Below are positions 1 through 6,581 of a stretch of 10,464 nucleotides of DNA, in pieces; within the stretch, counting starts at the first letter, position 1, and the number at the start of each line of letters is the position of its first letter. Position numbers and translations under genes: made by a program. The stretch lies in NCBI GenBank assembly GCA_963743595.1, contig CAVURW010000182.1, positions 1 to 10,464 of the forward strand, given 5' to 3'. This stretch comes from CAVURW01 sp963743595. GTDB lineage: Bacteria > Verrucomicrobiota > Verrucomicrobiia > Methylacidiphilales > UBA1321. The notes beneath the pieces are model-generated. The model did not search any database and was not told the DNA's origin. It saw only the letters and a program-made list of their open reading frames with translations.

Positions 1-296
1 AGGCTCAAGGTTTCAATGAGGCGAAAATTAGCCTTACAGAAGACGACAAACGTTTTACGACAAAAGGCGATTCTACTATTTACGTCATTGTGCTCGGTTG
101 TCCAACAAAGCCCGTTTTGGTCAAATCATTTAGCAAACAGGCTGGACTTCTAGACAGACGAATCAAAGCGGTTCAACTGTTAGGAAGCTCAGAGACAGTT
201 AAATGGGCAATCGGCGACAATGGAGTTACAATTCAACCTCCCATAACGAAGCCTTTCGACGAGGCGATCGTATTTAAGGTTTCTCTGGAAAAGTAG
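1..296 (+). CDS. Alpha-L-fucosidase (GH29), C-terminal fragment
   Basis: This is the 3' end of a gene entering from the left edge. The frame is open from base 3 and ends at TAG 294..296, giving 97 visible residues. The stretch FNEAKISLTEDDKRFTTKGD followed by IYVIVLG resembles the C-terminal beta-sandwich of GH29 alpha-L-fucosidases, where an 'RFTTKGD-x-(L/I)Y-x-I-x-LG' block is common. These enzymes release alpha-linked L-fucose from glycans, usually after export. The catalytic barrel, its nucleophile and any signal peptide lie outside the window, so activity cannot be judged. A GTG at 90 is internal and not a real start. The family's usual LGWP is LGCP here. The gene converges on the DUF4912 gene. 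The family call is from motif memory and rests on a short segment; another glycosidase with the same accessory fold is possible. Confidence 0.72.
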   Translation, partial: AQGFNEAKISLTEDDKRFTTKGDSTIYVIVLGCPTKPVLVKSFSKQAGLLDRRIKAVQLLGSSETVKWAIGDNGVTIQPPITKPFDEAIVFKVSLEK

Positions 297-356
297 GAAA
301 GCCATGCTGCCAGATTGAACGAATAGCATGAATTATCGGCCCGCTCGAATACTGGT

Positions 357-444
357 CCAGCGTCACGCTGGTCTCGGCCCCTGCCTAGGAAGACACTTGC
401 GTCGAACCACCTCTGGGTCCAGCGTCACGCTAGCGTCACGCTGG
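357..444. repeat. Palindromic intergenic repeat cluster
   Basis: The 15-mer CCAGCGTCACGCTGG at 357..371 is a perfect 7-bp inverted repeat around one base. The same core returns at 419..431 and 432..444 as two abutting copies of AGCGTCACGCT, the first with the left CC and the second with the right GG. Between them, 377..404 carries CCTAGGAAGACACTTG, a string that recurs almost intact at 7630..7649. The cluster lies between two convergent genes, so it could act as a bidirectional terminator or be a REP-like element. No T-tract follows either hairpin. Confidence 0.7.
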
Positions 445-452
445 CGAGGCGA

Positions 453-1658
453 CTAAGAGACGCGACCAATCGGCTCATCAACCTTCGGTTGTCCTGTTTT
501 CTGGACATCGCCGGAAGTTTCCGTGGCTCGCAGGAAGGAGAGCATCGCTCCACGCGTCTCTACGCCATCGGCTGAGGTGGCTTCGATCGGGATATGATAG
601 CCGCCGTCCGGGAAGACGAAGTGGTAGTGGAATGTGCCGTCTGGGCTCAATTTCACATCTTGGCCATCCACGCGCAGGCGAGCGTTTGGCTCAGTGCCGC
701 CGTAGATGATGAGCTCTGCGTTGACGTGCATGTGGAAGCCGCGCTCTTTACCAAACGAGGCGCCGAATGGACTGGTAACGCTGGTGAAACTGGACCAGCT
801 GGAGACGCCGGAGATGAATTGTCCGACACGCATGCCGCCCCATTCACCGCGGCTGGTGACTTCTGAGGAGGAGAGCAGTTCAAAGCGGCGGCGCAGAATC
901 TCGGAGATTTCGAATGAGCCGACCAAGCGCTTAACGACTTCTTCATCTGCCAGGTAGGAGAGCAATTCGTTGGACTCTTCCGTGGTGAGCTCGCGGGGTT
1001 GAGGCACGGCGGCAAAGGGCATCTTGAAGTTCGTTTGTTGCAGGCGGTGGAGTGCATCGGCTAGCTCTTCGCCGGGGAGAATCTGGCTCTTCACGAGATT
1101 GAAAAGATCGGTGAACGGGAGAACGATGGGGATGGTCACGAACTTGGCTTCCACGTTCGGCGAGAGTGTATCGCGAGGCGTGATCACGGAAGCGGAGCGG
1201 GCCAAGACTTCGAATCTGCCATCTTGGCGGTAATAGCCGAGCTGTGCAAAAAACGACGTGCTGGGTCGATTCAATTGCAAGTACCAATTTTTGTGGCTTT
1301 CCCAAACGTGGATTTGCGCGACACGATCTCCACCATCGACGTAAACCTCTAAGAAGATTTTGCCGTCATGGGCGCGACCGGCAGCTTCCTTATATTGATC
1401 CGGAGAGAGATCCCAGTAGGCGAACAAAATGTAGGGATCGCGAGCGACCAAGAACAAGCGGCGGGTCCCGTACGCTTCCGGCAAGCGACCCAAATCCTCG
1501 TAGGCCGGCTTCGACTTTTCCGCAGGCACGATTGGCGCTGGTTTCTGCTCCGGCTTCGTCTCTGCCGCAGGCATGGAAGAGGTCGGGGAAGAGGCTGCCG
1601 GACGGAAGGAACGAGCCATTACTGAGCGAAACGGACGACGAGGGATAGGTCGGGTCAT
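453..1658 (-). CDS. DUF4912 domain-containing protein
   Basis: The protein has 401 residues. The N-terminal 55 or so are basic, then Pro/Ala/Lys-rich, and probably disordered. Residues about 58-165 match the DUF4912 pattern: LPEAYGTRRLFLVARDPY, then FAYWDLSPDQY, then a strand-rich part with VWESHKNWYLQL. A helical segment follows (about 180-260). Residues about 305-378, starting HMHVNAELIIYGGTEPNA, look like a small Ig-like beta domain. DUF4912 has no established biochemical role; in some Firmicutes it accompanies glycan-metabolism genes, which are not visible here. No signal peptide or membrane segment is evident. The ATG (1656..1658) is preceded by AAGAAG at a short distance, a weak ribosome site, and no better upstream start is seen. 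It appears monocistronic and converges on the fucosidase gene. The family call is firm and the function unknown. Confidence 0.88.
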   Translation of the reverse strand: MTRPIPRRPFRSVMARSFRPAASSPTSSMPAAETKPEQKPAPIVPAEKSKPAYEDLGRLPEAYGTRRLFLVARDPYILFAYWDLSPDQYKEAAGRAHDGKIFLEVYVDGGDRVAQIHVWESHKNWYLQLNRPSTSFFAQLGYYRQDGRFEVLARSASVITPRDTLSPNVEAKFVTIPIVLPFTDLFNLVKSQILPGEELADALHRLQQTNFKMPFAAVPQPRELTTEESNELLSYLADEEVVKRLVGSFEISEILRRRFELLSSSEVTSRGEWGGMRVGQFISGVSSWSSFTSVTSPFGASFGKERGFHMHVNAELIIYGGTEPNARLRVDGQDVKLSPDGTFHYHFVFPDGGYHIPIEATSADGVETRGAMLSFLRATETSGDVQKTGQPKVDEPIGRVS

Positions 1659-1730
1659 ATTATTCTTCTTTTTAGTGGTTTGGAAACTGGTCTGCTGCGG
1701 CTAGCAAGTCCCACGCCAGAGAGGGAAGCA

Positions 1731-1777
1731 ACGCTACGAGCGTGAGGGATGCCCGCGTTGCCTAAGTCTCCGGCCTC
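1731..1777. repeat. Degenerate copy of intergenic repeat
   Basis: ACGCTACGAGCGT (1731..1743), then CCCGCGTTGCCTAAGT and CCGGCC (up to 1774) follow the same order as CGCTACGCTCGT, ACCGCTGGGCTAAGT and CCGGCC at 7583..7619. The match is imperfect, so this may be a decayed member of the same family or chance. Confidence 0.3.
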
Positions 1778-1958
1778 GAAACAACTCGCCGCGTCCCTGA
1801 GCATAGACTTGCCCACCCTCAAAACGGCAAGGAGAAACTGTGCAATCTTTTGGACATGGCCCTAGGAATCGGCTGACTAAAAAGTCAACTTCGTCGTTGC
1901 AATCCACTTTATCGACGCCTTCGCAGCGATATTCGCCCCATGTCCTCACGCCTTTTTC

Positions 1959-1987
1959 TTGCATGCGTTTCTTAATTACTTCATATT
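1959..1987 (+). promoter_or_regulatory. Candidate sigma70 promoter for tRNA-Tyr
   Basis: TTGCAT (1959..1964) and CATATT (1982..1987) are separated by exactly 17 bp. GCCCC follows the -10 directly, like the GC-rich discriminator typical of stable-RNA promoters. Transcription would start near 1994, about 28 nt before the tRNA. The hexamers match the consensus at only 3 and 4 of 6 positions, so the case rests on spacing and location. Confidence 0.38.
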
Positions 1988-2022
1988 GCCCCTTCCCTGA
2001 TCGCTCAAAAAAGCTCAGAAAA

Positions 2023-2104
2023 GGGCAGATACCCAAGTGGCCAACGGGGGAAGACTGTAAATCTTCTGGCTTTGCCTTCACAGGTTCGAATCCTGTTCTG
2101 CCCA
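2023..2104 (+). tRNA. tRNA-Tyr (anticodon GTA)
   Basis: A complete class II cloverleaf is visible. The acceptor stem GGGCAGA (2023..2029) pairs with TCTGCCC (2097..2103), with discriminator A at 2104. The D arm has CCC (2032..2034) opposite GGG (2046..2048). The anticodon stem GAAGA/TCTTC (2050..2054, 2062..2066) encloses loop CTGTAAA with anticodon GTA at 2057..2059. The long variable arm has GGC-TTT-GCC (2068..2076). The T arm is ACAGG-TTCGAAT-CCTGT (2080..2096). The long variable arm with GTA fits tRNA-Tyr. CCA is not encoded and must be added after transcription. It stands alone, with no second tRNA next to it. Confidence 0.97.
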
Positions 2105-2122
2105 TTCTCTCCATAGCTGGTT

Positions 2123-2162
2123 CGGCATTGCGTTTCGCCTGCGCCTACGGCGGAGGATGCCG
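2123..2162. terminator. Hairpin between tRNA-Tyr and udg, possible terminator
   Basis: CGGCAT (2123..2128) pairs with ATGCCG (2157..2162). Nested inside, CCT-G-CGCC (2138..2145) pairs with GGCG-G-AGG (2149..2156) around a TAC loop with one G-G mismatch, leaving a 9-nt bulge at 2129..2137. The structure lies between the tRNA and the convergent udg gene, where a bidirectional terminator would be expected. Neither side has a T-tract, so factor-independent termination is unproven and it could be a REP-like element instead. Confidence 0.38.
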
Positions 2163-2184
2163 TAAATCGCAACATGCGCTGCCC

Positions 2185-3186
2185 CTATTTAAGAAAGAAG
2201 TTCTGCTGCTTTTCTGAAATCGGAAGCCCCAATTTTTCCATCACTTGTAACAAGTCTTCCCAAACTTTTCGCTTCTCTGTGTTCGTTTGGTTTCGAAGGA
2301 GATACGAGGGGTGATACGTGGGCATGATCGGGATGCCGCGGTAATCCAAAAACTTCCCGCGGAGGACGCCGATTTTCTCTTTATTTTTAAGGAGGCCTTC
2401 TACGGCCGTGGCACCGAGCGCGACGATCGCCTTTGGCGCGATTAACGAGATTTGTGCATGCAGATACGGAACACACGTTTCCATTTCTGCGGGAGTCGGC
2501 TTGCGATTTCCCGAAACGCCCACGGGCATGTCCGGGCGGCATTTCACGACGTTCCCGATGTAAATTTGCTCTCGGCTTAACCCCATGGCCACGATCATTC
2601 GTGTGAGCAATTCCCCGGCTCGCCCCACAAAGGGAACGCCCTGCTTGTCTTCTTCTTCCCCAGGCGCTTCTCCCACAAACATGAGGCTCGCGTGTATGGA
2701 GCCGACGCCGAAAACGACCTGCGTCCGGCGCGCGACGAGGTGGGGACATTTCACGCAACCGAGCGCACGAGAGCGAAGATGTTCCATCTGTTCTTCCTTC
2801 GAGCCCGAGACCATTTCACGCGATGTTTCGTTCGATGTTTCGTTCGATGTTTCGTTCGATGTTTCGTTCGATGTTTCGCGCAATGGTTGTTTTGGTTCCA
2901 CCACGGGCTGTGGAAGGATTGCAACAGGCGTTGCTTTCACGGGCTCTGCAGTCGGTTTCTTGGGCATGGGATCGAAGGATGGCGGGGCGGCGGGCTGCGC
3001 CTGTACTTTGGCGGGCGTAGCTACTACCGTAGGCCCGGCTGTTTTTGTTTTCTTGATGAGCCCGGCCAGCCCACGAATGGCGGAGCGAGAGAGCCGTACG
3101 GAGCGAAGATCGTCGTGTTCCTTGAGGAACTGGAGATGATCGCGGACGATCTCCAGCGGCGAGGGGTTCGGCTCGTTAGTCTCCAC
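2185..3186 (-). CDS. Uracil-DNA glycosylase, family 4-like (4Fe-4S)
   Basis: This 333-residue protein should remove uracil from DNA as the first step of base-excision repair in the cytoplasm. The catalytic domain covers about residues 135-320. It has GEAPGEEEDKQGVPFVGRAG (172-191), the family-4 first motif with uracil-pocket residues, and YHPSYLLR (291-298), the leucine-loop motif with the conserved His. Four cysteines at 144, 147 (CVKC), 216 (VVKCRP) and 238 (ETCVPYL) match the usual Fe-S ligands. Residues 1-45 are helical and charged. Residues 50-130 are a Pro/Ala-rich linker containing ETSN repeats. Typical family-4 enzymes have about 200 residues, so the N-terminal extension is extra. The start is GTG, 12 bp after the secA stop and in the same frame, with no clear ribosome site, which suggests translational coupling. 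The next in-frame ATG (residue 74) would delete the N-terminal helix. Confidence 0.93.
   Translation of the reverse strand: METNEPNPSPLEIVRDHLQFLKEHDDLRSVRLSRSAIRGLAGLIKKTKTAGPTVVATPAKVQAQPAAPPSFDPMPKKPTAEPVKATPVAILPQPVVEPKQPLRETSNETSNETSNETSNETSREMVSGSKEEQMEHLRSRALGCVKCPHLVARRTQVVFGVGSIHASLMFVGEAPGEEEDKQGVPFVGRAGELLTRMIVAMGLSREQIYIGNVVKCRPDMPVGVSGNRKPTPAEMETCVPYLHAQISLIAPKAIVALGATAVEGLLKNKEKIGVLRGKFLDYRGIPIMPTYHPSYLLRNQTNTEKRKVWEDLLQVMEKLGLPISEKQQNFFLK
2821..2878. repeat. 12-bp tandem repeat inside udg
   Basis: CGATGTTTCGTT repeats head to tail about 4.8 times with no mismatch until the last unit. On the coding (minus) strand each unit encodes Glu-Thr-Ser-Asn, giving four ETSN units and a final ETSR in the linker ahead of the glycosylase domain (residues 104-123). 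Because the unit is a multiple of three, copy-number change by slippage would alter linker length without breaking the frame. Confidence 0.95.
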
Positions 3187-3198
3187 GCGAAACTCGGG

Positions 3199-6100
3199 TT
3201 ACTGCTTCATGCATTGCTTGCTGACACCATCGGCACCGCAGCAATTCTTGAACTTCTTACCGTTACCCATTGGGCAGGGATCGTTTCGATTCAGGGACGG
3301 CCCGGAATGGCGAATGGGAAGCGGCTTCGGGCGGGGCGCTTCTGCAGCAGCCTTCTTTTCCTCCTGGCGCGGATCCTCACGATGACGCGATTCCTTGCCC
3401 TCCTTAGCCTCCTTCACCTCTACGGGCTTAACGGCTGGCTGGTTCGGCGAGAGTTCCGGTGGCGGCCCCATCATCGGGTCGGAGGGCAGCATGCCGGAGA
3501 GCGTGGGATGAATCTCCTTCGTGCGGGACAGCTTGCTGATGAAATCCATAAACGCGTTCACGTGCGAGCTGGTGCGGAAAAGCGATGTGCAGACCGTCCC
3601 CTCGATGCGCTTCATCAAGCTTTCAAAGAGTCGAAATGCCTCCTGTTTATACTCCTGAACGGGATCTTTTTGGCCGATTGTCCGAAGGCTCATGCTATTG
3701 CGCAGATGATCCATCGAAAGCAGGTGCTCTTTCCACAGGGGATCGACCGAGCCGAGCAGGACCGTGCGCTCGATGCGCTCGATCGCCGCAGGATCTTCCG
3801 ATTTCAACTTCAAATCATACGCTTCTCGAACGCGTTTCATCGCTTCTGCGCTGGCGACCGAAGCGCCCTTTGAGAAATCAAAGTCCTTTTCTTCCACTCC
3901 CAGCGGGAATGCGAGATTGAGCCATGAAATAAAGGCGGAAGGATTGTAATCATCACCGGCGGTGAGCCGTGCTTTTGCCTCGGACGACACGGTGTTTTCG
4001 ACGATATCAAAAATCATCGAGCGCGGGTTGTCCGTGTGAAGAATTTCGTTGCGGATGGTGTAGACCACGGAGCGCTGCACGTTCATCACGTCGTCGTACT
4101 GAAGAATGTGCTTACGGCGCATGTAATTGCGCTCTTCCACTTGCCGCTGCGCATTGGCCACCACGGAATTCAGCAGGGGCGATTGTACATCCTCATCATC
4201 GGCCATTCCCATGGTCGACATGATTTTGGCCATGCGCTCGGAGTTACCGAAGTGACGCATCAGGTCGTCTTCAAACGAGATGTAGCACTTCGAAATACCA
4301 GGATCACCTTGGCGTGCGCAACGACCACGCAACTGCCGGTCGATGCGTCGTGATTCATGCCGCTCCGTACCGATCACAAAAAGACCGGAAGAACGACGTT
4401 GGCCCGGCTCAACCTTAGAATCGGCTCTCCAGCGATCGATCACGCGATTCTGCTCATCCACAATGTAGAGGCCGGGAATCTCGTTCACGCCAGCCCCGAG
4501 CTTGATGTCCGTACCGCGACCCGCCATGTTCGTGGCGATGGTCACCGCACCACGCTGCCCCGCCTGCGCAACAATCTCGGCTTCCTGCTGAATGTACCGG
4601 GCATTGAGGACGTTGTGGACGATTCCTTCACGGCGAAGCAGCCGCGAGAGGCGCTCGCTCGCTTCGACGGAAGCCGTACCGACTAGGATCGGTTGGCCAA
4701 GGGCGTGAGCATCCTTGATTTCGCGAACGATCGCCTTCGTCTTTTCCTTCTCCGTTTTGAAGAGGCTATCGTCCAAATCGACACGGCGCACCGGGCGATT
4801 CGTGGGGATTACGACGACATCGAGTTTGTAGATATCGTGAAACTCGTTCGCCTCGGTCTCTGCCGTACCGGTCATGCCGGCCAGCTTTTTGTAGAGACGG
4901 AAATAGTTCTGAATGGTGATGGTCGCCAACGTTTGCGTCTCTTGCTCGATGCGCACCCCTTCCTTCGCTTCCACCGCTTGGTGCAGACCGTCCGACCACC
5001 GACGCCCGGGCATGGGGCGGTTCGTATTTTCATCCACGATAACGATCTTTCCCTCTTGGATGATGTACTGCTTGTCCTTTTCAAACACGCAATAGGCCTT
5101 CAGGAGCTGGCCGATATTGTGGATGCGCTCGCTGGCCGTATCGTATTCTTCCTGGGCGTGGATCTTCGCCTGCTGCTTCTCCTCCGGCGAGAGCTTGGCG
5201 TTTTGATCGATCTCATGAAATGCGGTGATGAGATCGGGCAGAATAAACATCTTCGGGTCGCCGGGATTGAGGAATTCACGCCCGCGCTCGCTGAGATCGG
5301 AGCTGTTGTTCTTCTCGTCCAGATTGAAATAAGACTCGGCCTTGAGTTTATAGAGCTCGGACTTGCGCGGGTCTTGGTAAAGCGCGAGCTCCGCAGCATC
5401 CACTGCCCTCCGCACCTCGGGATTTTCCATAAGGCGCAGGAAAAGACGGTTGCGCGGTGTGGAGATTTTGACCTTGTAGAGAAGCCGGCCCGCTTCTTCC
5501 AGATTATCGGTCTCCACGAGCTTTTTGGCATCGGCCACCCATCGATTCGCCTCTTCAATTTGCGCCTGAACCAGCCGCTCAATCGGGCCTTTAAATTTGT
5601 CGTATTGGTGCGAACTGGTCGCAGCCGGCCCTGCGATGATGAGCGGCACACGCGCTTCATCAATAAGAATGCTATCCACCTCATCCACCAACGCAAAGAT
5701 GTGGCCCCGCTGCACCTGCTCGTCCTTATCCATGTAGGTGCCGTTGTCACGCAGGTAATCGAAGCCCATTTCCGAGCTGGTGCCGTAGGTGATGTCGCAG
5801 GAGTAGGCCTGGGCGCGATCCCGAGGCGGCATGCTGTTTTGGATACAACCGACCGTCAGACCCAGGAAGCGGTAGAGTTCGCCCATCCACTCGCTATCGC
5901 GCGCGGCCAGGTAATCGTTCACCGTAACCACGTGGACGCCTTTACCATTCAGCGCGTTCAGATACGCGGGCAGGGTGGCGACGAGCGTTTTACCTTCGCC
6001 GGTCGCCATTTCCGCGATTTTCCCGGAGTGCAACACGATGCCACCCACGAGCTGCACGTCGAAGGGAACCATTTCCCAAACAATCGATTGGCCCCGGATG

Positions 6101-6357
6101 ACACAGGTATGCTTTGCTTTCGAGAGACGACGACAGGCATTCTTAACGGTGGCAAACGCCTCTGGTAACAGCGAATCCAGCGTCTCGCCTTTCGTGTAGC
6201 GAGCTTTAAACCTCTGCGTGTTATCTTTCAGCTCGGAGTCCGAGAGCTTTTGGTACTGGACTTCCAGCTCGTTAATCTTGTCGATCAGGGGCTGGAGGCG
6301 TCGGATTTGCCGTTGGTTTTTCGTGCCGAAAACGGCTTTAATGAACGAATCAAACAT
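3199..6357 (-). CDS. secA: Preprotein translocase ATPase subunit SecA
   Basis: This is the ATPase motor that pushes unfolded preproteins through SecYEG. It has 1052 residues; the E. coli protein has 901. Motifs in order: Walker A MATGEGKT (117-124), Walker B DEVDS and LIDEAR (225-236), preprotein-binding region about 237-425, EAKEGVRIEQETQTLATIT (463-481), MAGRGTDIKLG (611-621), arginine-finger motif QLRGRCARQGDPG (675-687, usually GRSGRQGDPG), helical scaffold DPLWKEHLLSMDHLRNSM (872-889), a charged linker about 975-1020, and a C-terminal SEC-C motif. Between IAGPA (241) and YIIQEGKIVIVDENTNR (431) there are about 185 residues against roughly 100 in E. coli; I recall a similar helical insert in Bacteroidetes and related groups. 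In the SEC-C motif, C1028-P-M1030 replaces the usual C-P-C, so one Zn ligand is lost. The start is ATG 6355..6357 without an obvious ribosome site. It is the first gene of an operon with udg. Confidence 0.98.
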   Translation of the reverse strand: MFDSFIKAVFGTKNQRQIRRLQPLIDKINELEVQYQKLSDSELKDNTQRFKARYTKGETLDSLLPEAFATVKNACRRLSKAKHTCVIRGQSIVWEMVPFDVQLVGGIVLHSGKIAEMATGEGKTLVATLPAYLNALNGKGVHVVTVNDYLAARDSEWMGELYRFLGLTVGCIQNSMPPRDRAQAYSCDITYGTSSEMGFDYLRDNGTYMDKDEQVQRGHIFALVDEVDSILIDEARVPLIIAGPAATSSHQYDKFKGPIERLVQAQIEEANRWVADAKKLVETDNLEEAGRLLYKVKISTPRNRLFLRLMENPEVRRAVDAAELALYQDPRKSELYKLKAESYFNLDEKNNSSDLSERGREFLNPGDPKMFILPDLITAFHEIDQNAKLSPEEKQQAKIHAQEEYDTASERIHNIGQLLKAYCVFEKDKQYIIQEGKIVIVDENTNRPMPGRRWSDGLHQAVEAKEGVRIEQETQTLATITIQNYFRLYKKLAGMTGTAETEANEFHDIYKLDVVVIPTNRPVRRVDLDDSLFKTEKEKTKAIVREIKDAHALGQPILVGTASVEASERLSRLLRREGIVHNVLNARYIQQEAEIVAQAGQRGAVTIATNMAGRGTDIKLGAGVNEIPGLYIVDEQNRVIDRWRADSKVEPGQRRSSGLFVIGTERHESRRIDRQLRGRCARQGDPGISKCYISFEDDLMRHFGNSERMAKIMSTMGMADDEDVQSPLLNSVVANAQRQVEERNYMRRKHILQYDDVMNVQRSVVYTIRNEILHTDNPRSMIFDIVENTVSSEAKARLTAGDDYNPSAFISWLNLAFPLGVEEKDFDFSKGASVASAEAMKRVREAYDLKLKSEDPAAIERIERTVLLGSVDPLWKEHLLSMDHLRNSMSLRTIGQKDPVQEYKQEAFRLFESLMKRIEGTVCTSLFRTSSHVNAFMDFISKLSRTKEIHPTLSGMLPSDPMMGPPPELSPNQPAVKPVEVKEAKEGKESRHREDPRQEEKKAAAEAPRPKPLPIRHSGPSLNRNDPCPMGNGKKFKNCCGADGVSKQCMKQ

Positions 6358-6395
6358 AATGGGTCTGCAAAGAAGCTAGCGAACGTGGAAAGGTG

Positions 6396-6424
6396 ATTAA
6401 AGCGTTTGTTCGCACGATTGGCAA
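6396..6424 (-). promoter_or_regulatory. Sigma70-type promoter of secA-udg
   Basis: Read on the minus strand, TTGCCA (6424..6419) is followed after exactly 17 bp by TTTAAT (6401..6396). Each hexamer matches the consensus at 5 of 6 positions. Transcription would start near 6389, leaving a leader of about 30 nt before the secA ATG. The position directly upstream of secA in a divergent gap supports the call. Confidence 0.68.
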
Positions 6425-6581
6425 GCGTAGGGGAGGCATGTTCCCTGTACCTTTGCTTATAGGGGGACGCTAAAGACGAATCCGCGAATCCTCGAGCGTG
6501 CCTCGGTTTTTCGTTTGGTTTGTCCGTTTTGATGAACCGCCTTTACATGTGAGCGGCTTCCCGGAAGGATTTTAGCAACGT

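Larger units (their letters stand above)
1659..2022. other. Gene-poor gap upstream of tRNA-Tyr
   Basis: This gap of about 360 bp lies between two divergent units and should hold the promoters of the DUF4912 gene (-) and the tRNA (+). A tRNA promoter candidate is listed separately; I see no convincing promoter for the DUF4912 gene. At 1731..1777 there is a degenerate match to the repeat at 7583..7619. A minus-strand frame from ATG 1964 to TAG 1734 (76 codons) has a protein-like first half but no recognised family or clear ribosome site, and it overlaps the putative tRNA promoter. I do not call it a gene. Confidence 0.5.

Noticed and set aside
2023..2104. tRNA-Tyr as an integration site for a mobile element
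   Set aside because: No duplicate of the tRNA 3' end, integrase gene or atypical cargo is present in the window; the downstream neighbours are udg and secA.
1734..2114. Full 126-codon minus-strand frame starting antisense to tRNA-Tyr
   Set aside because: Its first 30 or so codons are the complement of the tRNA, a well-known source of false gene calls. Only the part from 1964 is discussed, as a weak candidate.
2821..2878. CRISPR-like array
   Set aside because: The repeats are 12 bp, directly abutting without spacers, and lie inside a coding frame.
2692..3873. 393-codon plus-strand open frame opposite udg and the end of secA
   Set aside because: It has the same codon-aligned shadow explanation. 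It crosses the junction only because secA and udg share a frame.
4693..6168. 491-codon open frame on the plus strand opposite secA
   Set aside because: It is codon-aligned with secA, so stops would appear only where secA uses TTA, CTA or TCA, which it avoids. The product has no recognisable domain, while secA is intact and conserved throughout.
6358..6581. Plus-strand promoter for the DUF1963 gene (TTGTCC with TTTACA near 6540)
   Set aside because: The -10 match is poor and the spacing is 16 bp; several equally weak alternatives exist, so none is listed.
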